Shown here: positions 42,767 through 51,323 of the stretch, piece by piece
Position numbering within the stretch: the stretch's first letter is position 1
Layout of the letters: the number at the start of each line of letters is the position of its first letter
DNA from: an uncultured Bacteroidota bacterium
GTDB taxonomy: Bacteria; Bacteroidota; Bacteroidia; Chitinophagales; Chitinophagaceae
Direction: 5' to 3'
DNA: 64,000 nucleotides
Assembly (NCBI GenBank): GCA_903887415.1
Contig: CAISPO010000029.1
Location: 1 to 64,000 of the forward strand
Notes under the pieces: model-generated
What the model saw: only the letters and a program-made list of their open reading frames with translations
The model's database searches: none
What the model was told of the DNA's origin: nothing
Made by a program: the position numbers and the translations under genes

Positions 42767-43285
42767 ATGATAACTAATGAATTACAGAGCCTGCTCCCCG
42801 CCGGTTTTGCGGATGCCGCCAGGGTATGGGTTTACCAGAGCAGCCGTGCGTTCATCGAAAAGGAAGAAAAAGAAGTGAATGAGCAGCTTTACCAGTTCTA
42901 CTCGCAATGGCAGGCGCATGGTGCACCGGTGAAAGGATGGGCAAAATTGCTGTTCCGGCAATTTGTGGTGATAATTGCGGATGAAACGGATGTGGAAGTG
43001 AGCGGCTGCAGCACAGATAGCTCTGTAAGGGTAATAAAGAGCCTGGAGCGCCAATATGATGTAAACTTCTTTGACCGCATGATGATCACCTTCCTGCGGA
43101 ACAATAAGGCCGAGATGCTGCCCTTTAACCAGGTACAGTATGCCATTGACAAAGGATATATCAATAAAGATACGCTCCTCTTCAATAATATAGCCACAAC
43201 GAAAAAGGAGCTGGAGGAAAAATGGCTGGTGCCACTCAGTGATAGCTGGCTGGCAGCACGGGTGAATATTCCGGAAATGCAATAA
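42767..43285 (+). CDS. Conserved Bacteroidota protein, often labelled ABC transporter ATPase without evidence
   Basis: 172 residues. The segment ARVWVYQSSRAFIEKEEKEV, WQAHGAPVKGWAKLL, SGCSTDSSVRVIKSLERQ and VNFFDRM match a family widespread in Bacteroidota whose database name is ABC transporter ATPase, yet no Walker A, signature or Walker B motif is present, so I do not accept that name. The conserved GCSTDSS and FDRM suggest a small enzyme or binding protein. Cytoplasmic, no signal peptide. It is divergent from darB, with a clear terminator after it. Confidence 0.75.
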   Translation: MITNELQSLLPAGFADAARVWVYQSSRAFIEKEEKEVNEQLYQFYSQWQAHGAPVKGWAKLLFRQFVVIIADETDVEVSGCSTDSSVRVIKSLERQYDVNFFDRMMITFLRNNKAEMLPFNQVQYAIDKGYINKDTLLFNNIATTKKELEEKWLVPLSDSWLAARVNIPEMQ

Positions 43286-43366
43286 CTCTGTATCGTTTTT
43301 TGCGCAGGGCCGTTGCACCGCGACGGCTCCCACGGCAACCCGGCATCCCAACACCTTATAGCATAT

Positions 43367-43406
43367 AAAGATACCCGGCACAACTGGCCGGGTATCTTTT
43401 TTTGAA
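43367..43406 (+). terminator. Intrinsic terminator between convergent genes
   Basis: AAAGATACCCGGC (43367-43379) pairs with GCCGGGTATCTTT (43387-43399), followed by a T-run on the plus strand. It mainly serves the 42767 gene and may also act on the TonB receptor transcript. Confidence 0.85.
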
Positions 43407-43416
43407 CCACTATTTA

Positions 43417-45903
43417 CTACTTCTTCTTACTGAAATCGAATGGGATAATTACTTTGATGCTTACGTTCCTTCCCATGTTCAGAACCCCTACCCTGCCGTT
43501 CGCAGGATTGTACGGCAGGTATTTGAAACGGCTCATATAGTCCATATATGGCGTATCAAACAGGTTTGTACCATTGATATATATCTTACATACGGTATGT
43601 CCATTGTTCTGGACATCACCGCCAAGGCCAGCGTTGAACAATGTATAGCCCGCTGTTGCTGATGCTATTGCTTTGTTGGCGTATGGATCAGGGCCAGGGT
43701 TTAAAGTGGTATCCTGAAAGAATATATGGCTTTGCTGGGCTACACTAAGTACCCCAACTTTCGCATATGCATTTTTAATGCCATTGCCTACTTTCTTAAA
43801 ATGGAAAATAAGGTCAGCAGTTACTCTCGCCGGAGGTACGAATGGCAGGTACTGCATATTGCTCGGTACGTTCCGCAAACCACCATCCACATAACTAAAA
43901 GTACCGTTCAGCTCGATCCAGGGGAGAGCTGCCGGGTGAATATCCAACATTGCCTCTCCCCCGTACATTTGGGCGGCACCCGATGTGAACTTATAAACAG
44001 GGGCACCCGGAAAACCAGCGGCACTAAGCGCATTACTGAATGAGTCAGTAAATTTTGAGTAAATGAAATTACTAAAACTGTTATTGAAGGCTGTTCCTTC
44101 AAAACTTATGTCTTTAGTATTTACACCGAAAGTGAGATCTTCTTCGAGGTTTGTTTCCGGGTTGATGTGATTATCCCCGAGCTCGTAGATAGGAGTCCCG
44201 TCATGAACACCATCTGCCGCACATTCAGACACATTTGGAGCCCTGAAGCCACGCGCTATATTGCCTTTTATATAAAGTGCCTTGCTGATGCTGTATGTTG
44301 CACCAATACTGCCGGATACTCCACTGAAATTGGAAGTGAATGCTTCAAATTCAGGAAAAGCACCGGGAGTATTCGCAGGTACAGGAGCCTGGGCGTGAAG
44401 CGTTGTATCTATCCACTGGCTTTGTGCGCTAAAGCTCCTGTTATCGAAACGGATACCTCCGCTGATCGCCAGTTTTCCTACCTGGTAATTGCCTATTGCA
44501 AAGGCTCCTACCTGGAAGAAGTTATAATTCGGGATCAGCATTAGTGTGCCTAAACTTTTTGAATCCTGGTAGGCACCGTTAGCCCCGGCAGAAAAATTGA
44601 AGCCACCCATTTGTTTGGAAATATAGCGCAGGTCATAAGTGATCGCGTCTGACGAATAATAAATATCCGGGGTATTTGGCATTGTTGGATCATTGGTTTC
44701 CTGGCGTTGGTTTTTCTGGTAAGAGAATGTACCAGTTATGCGGCCTTCGCCCACCGCTATACTATTATCCCACACCACTTTTGTATGGCGTATGCGCTGG
44801 TTGATAACTAACGGCGTGTAAGATGTCAGCATTTGTTTTGTGGGGGTCTCATACGTTGGCGCACCGCCATTCAGGTCAGGGTAGGAAACGATCTGCGCCA
44901 TTGTGCCCGCTGAATCACGTGTACCATCCACAATACCAGTGGCCATATCAAAATAGCTGGCATGAAGCTGAGTAAAGCCCCATTTCTTATGTATCCCTAT
45001 AGTACCATCCATATTAAAATTGCTGAACTGGGAGTTCAATACATAGCCATCAGAAGGATCATGGTAGGCATGTGCCATAATGTTGTCAACACGCGCACTC
45101 CACGATATGCCGTTTTGTGTGCCCGCCAGGTGGATCATATTGTTTATCAGTCCATTATTGGCCTGGTAATTGAACAGTATGTCGCCTTTCTTTTGGCCTT
45201 CCGGAAGTGGGGCCTCCGGTATAAAGTTTACAACGCCTGCCACAGCGTCAGAGCCATATGCAAGCGATGCAGGGCCTTTAAGAATCTCTACGCGATGCAC
45301 TGCGTCCGGATCAGCTTCAATACCGAATTCGTCAAACCAGGGCTGGTCCATCTGTTCCACACCGTCATTTACTGTTAGTACACGATTATAACCAAGGCCG
45401 CGTATGAAGGGCTTACCAATGCTTTGTCCATCAGTCATTACCGACACTCCCGGAACCAATCCGATCGCATCTACAATATTGGTAGCAGAATGTTCATTGA
45501 GATATTCGTTTGTTACTTCAGTTGTAGGTTGAGGAGTCATTTGCTTGCTTCTTGCCGATGAAGCACCCGTGATCACTACCTCATTTTCTTCGATAACAGA
45601 AACCGCAAGGTCAAAATTTAAAGTAGAACTCGTACCGGTTTTTGCCGTTTGAGCTGCAGACGCATAGCCGAGTGCATCAGCTTCAACCAGGTAAGTTCCT
45701 TTTGGCAGGTTGTTAAACATATAATTACCCTCCGAATCTGCGATCGCAGCAACTCTCAGGTCGGGTATCTGCAGCAGCGCACCCTTGATCGGCGAATTGG
45801 TTATTTTATTATAGACCTTGCCGCTTAACGAGTTTTGGGCAAGTGTTCTGAAAGAAAAAAAGCATAATAATAGTATGGATAAACGAATATACTTCGTGTT
45901 CAT
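43417..45903 (-). CDS. TonB-dependent receptor with carboxypeptidase-regulatory-like N-terminal domain
   Basis: 828 residues. Signal peptide (IRLSILLLCFFSFRTLA), a carboxypeptidase regulatory-like domain at about 25-110 (LSGKVYNKITNSPIKGALLQ), the plug with TNIVDAIGLVPGVSVM, FIRGLGYNRVLTVNDGVEQ and VEILKGPASLAYGSDAVAGV, and a large beta-barrel ending NVSIKVIIPFDFSKKK. It imports a ligand across the outer membrane using TonB energy. The short length and the lack of a SusD partner point away from glycan uptake and towards a metal complex or cofactor; the gene before it is a small membrane-anchored protein that shares its promoter. Confidence 0.9.
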   Translation of the reverse strand: MNTKYIRLSILLLCFFSFRTLAQNSLSGKVYNKITNSPIKGALLQIPDLRVAAIADSEGNYMFNNLPKGTYLVEADALGYASAAQTAKTGTSSTLNFDLAVSVIEENEVVITGASSARSKQMTPQPTTEVTNEYLNEHSATNIVDAIGLVPGVSVMTDGQSIGKPFIRGLGYNRVLTVNDGVEQMDQPWFDEFGIEADPDAVHRVEILKGPASLAYGSDAVAGVVNFIPEAPLPEGQKKGDILFNYQANNGLINNMIHLAGTQNGISWSARVDNIMAHAYHDPSDGYVLNSQFSNFNMDGTIGIHKKWGFTQLHASYFDMATGIVDGTRDSAGTMAQIVSYPDLNGGAPTYETPTKQMLTSYTPLVINQRIRHTKVVWDNSIAVGEGRITGTFSYQKNQRQETNDPTMPNTPDIYYSSDAITYDLRYISKQMGGFNFSAGANGAYQDSKSLGTLMLIPNYNFFQVGAFAIGNYQVGKLAISGGIRFDNRSFSAQSQWIDTTLHAQAPVPANTPGAFPEFEAFTSNFSGVSGSIGATYSISKALYIKGNIARGFRAPNVSECAADGVHDGTPIYELGDNHINPETNLEEDLTFGVNTKDISFEGTAFNNSFSNFIYSKFTDSFSNALSAAGFPGAPVYKFTSGAAQMYGGEAMLDIHPAALPWIELNGTFSYVDGGLRNVPSNMQYLPFVPPARVTADLIFHFKKVGNGIKNAYAKVGVLSVAQQSHIFFQDTTLNPGPDPYANKAIASATAGYTLFNAGLGGDVQNNGHTVCKIYINGTNLFDTPYMDYMSRFKYLPYNPANGRVGVLNMGRNVSIKVIIPFDFSKKK

Positions 45904-46008
45904 AAATTGTAGTTTTGAGTAAGTAAATTAATAGAGTACGATCCGCGCGGGCGAACGTACATATAACCTTGTCCAGGCGGCTGAAAGCCCCTGTATCTTG
46001 TAAAAAGG

Positions 46009-46536
46009 TTAGCTTACTCTCGGCGGAGGCTTAATAACAGCGCTGCATACCTGCAGCGAGAAAGAAAAGAACGGAGGCCCCAAGTGCTGTATGCTGTAAG
46101 TGATACCCCCTGCCAGTACACAAGGCGCTGTCAGCACTTTACCATCATTGGGATGATGAACTTTATGTTTCAGAATGTGGGGGCCACTCGCACTTGCGCA
46201 TTTGTCATTAGACTCAAAGCTGTCTGCGAGGCTTTTTACAAGCCCCTCCTCATCCTTGTCATGATAAACTGCAACACGGGCCAGTCCATTTTCTATAGTA
46301 TAGCTGCTCACATCATATAGCTGCCCGCCATACCATATTTCGTTTTTATCCGCCTGGATTTTAAATTCATTTAATGGTATTGTGATTATATCCAGTTGGT
46401 CTTTGCAGGAAACGTGCTGCTGGGCTGCTACCCTATCCCCAAACTGCATTGCATCAAAAATAAAGTACAAAGCCCCGCTGATGCCAAAAGCAAGGATCAG
46501 CAATATAGACAACAGACGGTGTAAGAGTTTTTTCAA
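46009..46536 (-). CDS. Small membrane-anchored protein in the TonB receptor operon
   Basis: 175 residues from a TTG start, fixed by the full promoter 20 bases upstream. One N-terminal hydrophobic helix (LLSILLILAFGISGALYFIF) anchors the rest outside the cytoplasm. IPLNEFKIQADKNEIWYGGQ followed by LYDVSSYTIENGLARVAVYH resembles a group of Bacteroidota proteins encoded next to TonB-dependent receptors, with a conserved idea of E-x-W/F-x-G-x-x-Y-D-V. Four cysteines and several histidines (HILKHKVHH) could bind metal. The protein ends in a proline-rich tail (IKPPPRVS). Function unknown; a role in ligand handling for the receptor is inferred from the operon. Confidence 0.65.
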   Translation of the reverse strand: MKKLLHRLLSILLILAFGISGALYFIFDAMQFGDRVAAQQHVSCKDQLDIITIPLNEFKIQADKNEIWYGGQLYDVSSYTIENGLARVAVYHDKDEEGLVKSLADSFESNDKCASASGPHILKHKVHHPNDGKVLTAPCVLAGGITYSIQHLGPPFFSFSLQVCSAVIKPPPRVS

Positions 46537-46555
46537 ACTTTAGAGAGTGCGTACC

Positions 46556-46586
46556 CAAAGGTATATTTATTACCGCCCAAAACAAA
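46556..46586 (-). promoter_or_regulatory. Full Bacteroidota promoter of the TonB receptor operon
   Basis: On the minus strand TTTG, 19 bases, TACCTTTG. Both elements match consensus. The box ends 20 bases before the TTG start at 46536. Confidence 0.7.
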
Positions 46587-46613
46587 ACGAGTTAATCATC
46601 AGGTGTAAATTTC

Positions 46614-47423
46614 TTACCAGCTACCACTGGCGCCGCCGCCGCCAAAATCACCGCCGCCGAAGCCGCCAAAACCACCACCGCCGCTATCGCCGCCACCGCC
46701 AAATCCACCGCCGCCGCCACGCCCACCGCCCAGCAAGCTGCCCAGGAACATACCTGTAGCAAAATTGCCCAGACCGCCGCCACTCATATAATTCCCGCCA
46801 CCGCCGCCACCGCGGCCAAACATTTTTATGATAAAGAAAATAATAATGACAAGAATGATAATTGCTGTTACGGGAACGTGCTGCGCACCTCTGTGCTTCG
46901 GGTCAGCTTTATACTCACCTTTAGTGGCTGCAATTATTGCTTTGGCCGCTTTAGAAAACCCTTCGTAGTAATTCTTATCATCACGAAAAGCCGGCACCAT
47001 TTCATTACGGATGATCTCACCGCATTGCAGGTCGGTCAGTGCACCCTCAAGGCCCTTGCCGGGAGATATATTTATCTTATGATCTTTCAGCGATGCAAGC
47101 ACTACTACCCCATTGTTTTTGCCGCTTCTGCCCACACCCCATGCCTTGCCCAGCTTTACCGCAAAATCCTCCACATCATTATCACCCAGGCTATCTATCG
47201 TTACTATAGTTATTTCATTGGAAGTCTCATTGCTGAAATCAACCAGTTCGCGCTCCAGTTGATCCTGCTCCCCGGCAGTCATCATATGCGCCATGTCATT
47301 CACCAGCCTTGGTGGGTTTGGCTTTGGCGGTATCACCTGCGCAAACACGCCCAGCCCTGCGAACAGGAATAATATGGCCAACCCAATAACACGCATCCGA
47401 AAATTTTTATTTCTGATCATCAT
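46614..47423 (-). CDS. TPM domain protein, YgcG family, with glycine-rich tail
   Basis: 269 residues. Signal peptide (VIGLAILFLFAGLGVFAQV), then a TPM domain at about 35-165 (LVNDMAHMMTAGEQDQLERE, SNEITIVTIDSLGDNDVEDF, GKAWGVGRSGKNNGVVVLAS), a transmembrane helix (VTAIIILVIIIFFIIKMFG), and a C-terminal tail of about 65 residues that is almost only glycine with serine and phenylalanine, ending GASGSW. TPM proteins of this type are envelope proteins linked to LemA; in plants the homologue repairs photosystem II. It overlaps the preceding TPM gene by four bases (ATGA), so the two are translationally coupled. Confidence 0.87.
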   Translation of the reverse strand: MMIRNKNFRMRVIGLAILFLFAGLGVFAQVIPPKPNPPRLVNDMAHMMTAGEQDQLERELVDFSNETSNEITIVTIDSLGDNDVEDFAVKLGKAWGVGRSGKNNGVVVLASLKDHKINISPGKGLEGALTDLQCGEIIRNEMVPAFRDDKNYYEGFSKAAKAIIAATKGEYKADPKHRGAQHVPVTAIIILVIIIFFIIKMFGRGGGGGGNYMSGGGLGNFATGMFLGSLLGGGRGGGGGFGGGGDSGGGGFGGFGGGDFGGGGASGSW

Positions 47424-47878
47424 CTTCCAAAAACTATTTCGTCAGGCAATTCATTTTTCTTAATCGCGGGGTCGTATGGAAAATGCGTAGCCAGTGCAGT
47501 GCCCAGCTCATGGATACAGTTGCACAAACCTTCTGTAACATTGTTCTTTCTCAGGTGGCCAGTGAGTTTTGCGGCAGCGCTTTTCCAGAATTCAGCGCCC
47601 CCTGCCTTTTCGTAAATAGCAATATCTCCGAACAGGGCAAATTGCCTGTCGGAGATAGCTACATATACTATAATCGCGTTTCTTGCCTGTGTTTTTGCCA
47701 TTTCCAGGTTAGCGAAGATCTCCTGCGCGCGGAGCATGGCATCCATATAAGCGCAATGATGCTCTATAAATACGCGTATCTCCCCGCTGGTTTTGCTTTC
47801 CGCCTCCTTTATGCAGGCAACGATCTGGTGCTGCGCATCTTTATCAAGGATCGGCCTTTTCCGGAACAATGAAAACAT
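47420..47878 (-). CDS. TPM domain protein, short form
   Basis: 152 residues without a signal peptide. The domain is visible as IVACIKEAESKTSGEIRVFI, MAKTQARNAIIVYVAISDRQ and FALFGDIAIYEKAG, followed by LCNCIHELGTALATHFPYDP. It ends four bases inside the start of the YgcG-type gene. It is preceded by lemA with an 80-base gap that holds a GC-rich palindrome. The lemA-TPM-TPM order is common in Bacteroidota and implies a joint envelope role that is not worked out. Confidence 0.85.
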   Translation of the reverse strand: MFSLFRKRPILDKDAQHQIVACIKEAESKTSGEIRVFIEHHCAYMDAMLRAQEIFANLEMAKTQARNAIIVYVAISDRQFALFGDIAIYEKAGGAEFWKSAAAKLTGHLRKNNVTEGLCNCIHELGTALATHFPYDPAIKKNELPDEIVFGR

Positions 47879-47900
47879 GGTGAAAATTCAAAAGTTAAAA

Positions 47901-47920
47901 CCTACCTGCCGGCAGGCAGG
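47901..47920. repeat. GC-rich palindromic word between lemA and TPM
   Basis: CCTACCTGCCGGCAGGCAGG contains the palindrome CTGCCGGCAG. It sits inside the operon and could form an internal hairpin in the mRNA. Confidence 0.45.
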
Positions 47921-47959
47921 TTCAAAAAACAAAACAGCATAACCGAAGGAGCAGTATTG

Positions 47960-48559
47960 TTAGAATTTCCCGTCACCGATCTTTGGTGCTTTCTGTGCAT
48001 CTGCATCTGCCTGGAAGGACGGTTTCTCCTTAAAGTGGAACATGCCTGCAAATATCACTGCAGGGAAGTTCGATACCTTGATATTATAATCCTTTACAGA
48101 AGCATTAAATGCATCGCGAGATACCTTGATCCTGTTTTCTGTACCTTCCAGTTGCACCTGCAGATCGCGGAAATTCTCCGTAGCCTTCAATTGTGGATAC
48201 TGCTCGGAAACAACCATCAAGCGGCCCAATGCCTGGCTAAGTTGTCCTTGTGATGCCTGGAACTGCTGTAATTTTTCAGGGGTCAGGTCTTTGGGATCTA
48301 TTTTTATCTGTGTAGCAGATGCCCTCGCCTGGATAACATCCGTAAGTGTCTTTGTTTCAAAATTTGCAGCCGCTTTAACCGTTGATACAAGATTTGGAAT
48401 AAGATCAGACCTGCGCTGGTAGCTACTCTGCACATCAGCCCATTTTTGATCTACATCCTTGCTGGCAGCGTTCATGCTGTTGTAATTGCTTACACCGCAG
48501 CCGCCAAGCATTAATACTAATAATACAATTACGCCTAAAGCGATAAGTGCTCCTTTCAT
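47960..48559 (-). CDS. lemA: LemA family protein
   Basis: 199 residues, a normal LemA length. The N-terminal helix ALIALGVIVLLVLMLGGCG is a membrane anchor and may be a lipoprotein signal, given the cysteine. The family core is SYQRRSDLIPNLVSTVKAAA (the RRxDLIPNLV signature), ASQGQLSQALGRLMVVSEQY and YPQLKATENFRDLQVQLEGT, forming a helical bundle, with VKDYNIKVSNFPAVIFAGMF near the end. First gene of the lemA-TPM-TPM unit. The function is unclear across bacteria; membrane stress or protein quality roles have been proposed. Confidence 0.92.
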   Translation of the reverse strand: MKGALIALGVIVLLVLMLGGCGVSNYNSMNAASKDVDQKWADVQSSYQRRSDLIPNLVSTVKAAANFETKTLTDVIQARASATQIKIDPKDLTPEKLQQFQASQGQLSQALGRLMVVSEQYPQLKATENFRDLQVQLEGTENRIKVSRDAFNASVKDYNIKVSNFPAVIFAGMFHFKEKPSFQADADAQKAPKIGDGKF

Positions 48560-48576
48560 AAATTTAAAATTTTCAC

Positions 48577-48584
48577 CAAAAGTA
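48577..48584 (-). promoter_or_regulatory. -7 box of the lemA operon
   Basis: TACTTTTG on the minus strand, a full match to TAnnTTTG, ending 18 bases before the lemA ATG. No TTG at the expected -33 position. Confidence 0.5.
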
Positions 48585-48770
48585 AGCTATGAACGCTGAA
48601 TATCATATTATTAGTCGGCAGGCGGCAAGAAATTGTCGGTAATTATCGGTTTTTACGGCTTGGAAATCAGGGTATTATCGGTAAGCACCAATGTCCTGCT
48701 GAATAGCAAAGGATCAAATAATTATATGACAAAAGCTCCCAGTTTATTCAATTTTTAAGATAACCGGTGT

Positions 48771-48778
48771 TATTTTTG
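48771..48778 (+). promoter_or_regulatory. -7 box of kynU
   Basis: TATTTTTG, a full match to TAnnTTTG, ending 18 bases before the kynU ATG at 48797. It lies after the in-frame start at 48767, which is therefore rejected. Confidence 0.5.
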
Positions 48779-48796
48779 CTGAAACAGAACGCACAG

Positions 48797-50062
48797 ATGT
48801 CCATTCCATACGAAGCCGCACACGAATACGCCAGAGACCAGGACCAGACCGACATCTTATTTCCTTTCCGCGAGCGCTTTTTGTTCCCGCAGCATGAAGG
48901 CGAAGATGTGCGTTATTTCTGCGGCAACTCGCTGGGCCTGCAGCCGAAAAGCGTAAGCTACCTCATGGACAAGGAGCTTAGCGACTGGGCGCGGTATGGC
49001 GTAGAGGGGCACTTCAAAGCAGGCTATCCATGGTTTTCCTATCATCATTTTTTTGCAGAGCGGCTGGCAAAAATAGTAGGCGCAAACAAAGACGAAGTTG
49101 TAGCCATGAATACCCTCACGGTGAACCTGCATATGCTGATGTTCTCTTTTTACCGGCCTTCAGCAAAGCGCTACAAGATACTAATGGAAGCTGGTGCGTT
49201 CCCATCGGACCAGTATGCGATAGAAACACAAGTGCGCATGCACGGCTACGACCCTGAAGATGCCATCATAGAGATAACACCTGCAGATGGGGCCAACCTG
49301 ATTGCTGATGAGGATATCATTAATGCGATTAGTGAAGCTGGAGATTCATTGGCGCTGGTGATGATAGGCGGAGTCAACTACTATACCGGCCAGTTTTTCG
49401 ACCTTGAAAATATTACTAAAGCTGCCCACAGCGCCGGCGCTTACGCAGGTTTCGACCTCGCTCATGCAGTGGGCAACATACCCATGAAGCTGCACGACTG
49501 GAATGTGGATTTCGCCTGCTGGTGTTCTTATAAATATCTGAACTCCGGCCCCGGTGGCGTAGGCGGCGCCTATGTGCACGAGCGACACGGCAATGACCCT
49601 ACCCTTTTCCGCCTGGGTGGCTGGTGGGGCAATGAGGAGAAGACCCGCTTTAAAATGCAAAAAGGCTTTATTCCACAAAAAGGCGCGGCCAGCTGGCAGA
49701 TGAGCAATGCACCGGTATTCAACATGGTAGCACACAATGCATCACTGGATATTTTTGAAAAAGCCGGAATAGATACACTCCGTGAGAAAAGCATTAAGCT
49801 GACTGGTTATATGGAGTTCCTGCTCCGGCAAATAACGCATCTTCCTTTCGAGATCATTACCCCAACAGATCCTGCAAAACGTGGCTGCCAGCTATCTATG
49901 CTGTTCGGCGATAAGGGCCGTGAAGTGTTCGATACGCTCACCAGCAAGGGCATCATAGCCGACTGGCGCGAGCCAAACGTAATACGCATAGCTCCTGTTC
50001 CGCTCTACAATACTTTTGAGGATTGTTATAAATTTTATGAGGTGTTGGCGGGGATAGAATAG
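48797..50062 (+). CDS. kynU: Kynureninase
   Basis: 421 residues. A fold type I PLP enzyme: FCGNSLGLQPKSV near the N terminus, EAGAFPSDQYAIETQVRMHG in the cofactor region, DLAHAVGNIPMKLHDWNVDF with the aspartate that holds the PLP ring nitrogen, and CSYKYLNSGPGGVGGAYVHE with the Schiff-base lysine in SYKY. It cleaves kynurenine or 3-hydroxykynurenine to anthranilate or 3-hydroxyanthranilate plus alanine in tryptophan breakdown or NAD synthesis. No other kyn genes lie nearby. It ends two bases from the stop of the convergent epimerase gene, with no terminator between. Confidence 0.95.
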   Translation: MSIPYEAAHEYARDQDQTDILFPFRERFLFPQHEGEDVRYFCGNSLGLQPKSVSYLMDKELSDWARYGVEGHFKAGYPWFSYHHFFAERLAKIVGANKDEVVAMNTLTVNLHMLMFSFYRPSAKRYKILMEAGAFPSDQYAIETQVRMHGYDPEDAIIEITPADGANLIADEDIINAISEAGDSLALVMIGGVNYYTGQFFDLENITKAAHSAGAYAGFDLAHAVGNIPMKLHDWNVDFACWCSYKYLNSGPGGVGGAYVHERHGNDPTLFRLGGWWGNEEKTRFKMQKGFIPQKGAASWQMSNAPVFNMVAHNASLDIFEKAGIDTLREKSIKLTGYMEFLLRQITHLPFEIITPTDPAKRGCQLSMLFGDKGREVFDTLTSKGIIADWREPNVIRIAPVPLYNTFEDCYKFYEVLAGIE

Positions 50063-50064
50063 AG

Positions 50065-51042
50065 TTACTTGTTGGTAAAAAACTCAACAGTCAGTTTCAG
50101 CCCATCCAAAAATTGCCGGGTCGGCTCATAACCCAGTAATTGCCGCGCTTTGCTGATGTCTGCAAGCGAATCTCTTATATCACCTGAGCGGGCCTCTCTG
50201 TAAGTAGCCTGATGTTCTTTTGCCAAAAGTTCACGAATAGCCTCGTATAAAAAATTGACCGTAAAATTTGCACCCACCGCCACATTATACACCTGCCCAA
50301 ATGCAGCCTCATTATCGGTAAGCATCCCCCTTATATTGGCCTGTACTGCATTTTCTACAAAAGTAAAATCGCGGGTCTGCATCCCATCACCGTTTATATA
50401 CACAGGTGTATCGTTCAGGATACCGCTCACAAACAATGGAATAACCGCCGCATAAGGCCCATCCGGGTCTTGCCTCGGCCCAAAAACATTGAAGTAACGG
50501 AAGCCTATTACCTTCATACTATACAGCCTGCTGAATACCGAAGCATACAGCTCATTGGCCATCTTTGTTACTGCATACGGGGACAACAAGTTGCCAGTGC
50601 GCTCTTCATGCTTGGGCAGGTTGGGCTCATCACCATATACTGATGATGAGGAAGCATAAACAAATGTCTTTACCTGCGCGTCCTTAGCCGCAGTTATCAT
50701 GTTCACAAAACCGCTTACATTCACCTCATTGCTCGTAACAGGATCTTTAACCGATCGAGGCACCGAACCAAGAGCTGCCTGGTGAGACACATGGTCTATT
50801 CCTTCACATGCTTTTGCGCAAGTGGCCGCATCCCGGATATCCCCTTCCATAAATTCATAGCGGCTGTTCTGCTCAAACAACGCAACGTTACTGCGCAGCC
50901 CGGTAGCCAGGTTGTCAAGTACGCGCACCTTGCCTGCCCCGCTGTTAAGCAGGTACTCCACAATGTGCGAGCCTATAAAGCCTGCGCCCCCGGTAACGAG
51001 GAAATGCTTACCCGAAATATCCGTCGTGTGAAATTTGGCCAT
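50065..51042 (-). CDS. NAD-dependent nucleotide-sugar epimerase (UDP-GlcNAc 4-epimerase type, WbpP/TviC-like)
   Basis: 325 residues, an extended SDR enzyme. The NAD loop is TGGAGFIGSHIVEYL; the catalytic serine is in YASSSSVYGDEPNLPK and the YxxxK pair in SPYAVTKMANELYA; FRYFNVFGPRQDPDGPYAAV and QTRDFTFVENAVQAN are typical of the UDP-N-acetylhexosamine 4-epimerases used in surface polysaccharide synthesis. It acts in the cytoplasm. Close relatives act on UDP-GlcNAc or its uronic acid, so the exact substrate is open. No polysaccharide cluster is seen around it. A terminator-separated ribosomal gene lies upstream. Confidence 0.85.
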   Translation of the reverse strand: MAKFHTTDISGKHFLVTGGAGFIGSHIVEYLLNSGAGKVRVLDNLATGLRSNVALFEQNSRYEFMEGDIRDAATCAKACEGIDHVSHQAALGSVPRSVKDPVTSNEVNVSGFVNMITAAKDAQVKTFVYASSSSVYGDEPNLPKHEERTGNLLSPYAVTKMANELYASVFSRLYSMKVIGFRYFNVFGPRQDPDGPYAAVIPLFVSGILNDTPVYINGDGMQTRDFTFVENAVQANIRGMLTDNEAAFGQVYNVAVGANFTVNFLYEAIRELLAKEHQATYREARSGDIRDSLADISKARQLLGYEPTRQFLDGLKLTVEFFTNK

Positions 51043-51072
51043 CTAATCTATTTTAGTTGGTATGCCCTAATA

Positions 51073-51105
51073 GAAAAAAAGGCCGCCTATTGATAATAGG
51101 GGCCT
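51073..51105 (-). terminator. Terminator after the THX gene
   Basis: On the minus strand AGGCCCCTATT and AATAGGCGGCCT form a stem with one bulged G around a short loop, followed by seven T. It lies about 20 bases after the THX stop. Confidence 0.75.
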
Positions 51106-51124
51106 GAATTTTAATTAGCAGACA

Positions 51125-51241
51125 TTAAGCTGGCTTTTCTGTTTTCGCTGCAGCTTTCTTTACTACGCGTGCGGGGCGCGACTTGCCAAAACTTCCTGAA
51201 TTGATTTTTCCGCGCTTGGTACGTTTATCACCTCTTCCCAT
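51125..51241 (-). CDS. 30S ribosomal protein THX
   Basis: 38 residues, MGRGDKRTKRGKINSGSFGK then a basic, alanine-rich tail (ARVVKKAAAKTEKPA). The GRGDxRTxRGKxxxGSxGxxRP pattern is that of bTHX, a small basic peptide in the head of the 30S subunit. The frame is open further upstream, but the -7 box at 51263 and the HU terminator place the start here. The gene has its own promoter box and terminator. Confidence 0.88.
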   Translation of the reverse strand: MGRGDKRTKRGKINSGSFGKSRPARVVKKAAAKTEKPA

Positions 51242-51262
51242 GATTTCTATTTGTTTAGGGTG

Positions 51263-51270
51263 CAAAAATA
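51263..51270 (-). promoter_or_regulatory. -7 box of the THX gene, inside the HU terminator tail
   Basis: TATTTTTG on the minus strand, a full match to TAnnTTTG, 22 bases before the THX ATG. It overlaps the T-rich tail of the HU terminator. No -33 TTG at the usual distance. Confidence 0.5.
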
Positions 51271-51304
51271 AAAAAAAGCAAGGACTTTTCAGCACCTTGC
51301 TTTT
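51265..51304 (-). terminator. Intrinsic terminator of the HU gene
   Basis: On the minus strand AAAAGCAAGG pairs with CCTTGCTTTT across an 11-base loop, followed by a long T-run. It lies about 20 bases after the HU stop. Confidence 0.85.
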
Positions 51305-51323
51305 TCTTTCTTTGGCGGCCAGC

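Noticed and set aside
42767-43285. Name ABC transporter ATPase for this gene family
   Set aside because: No Walker A, signature or Walker B motif is visible in 172 residues.
48767-48796. Upstream ATG for kynU
   Set aside because: The -7 box TATTTTTG at 48771-48778 lies after it, and the shorter protein starts as the family does.
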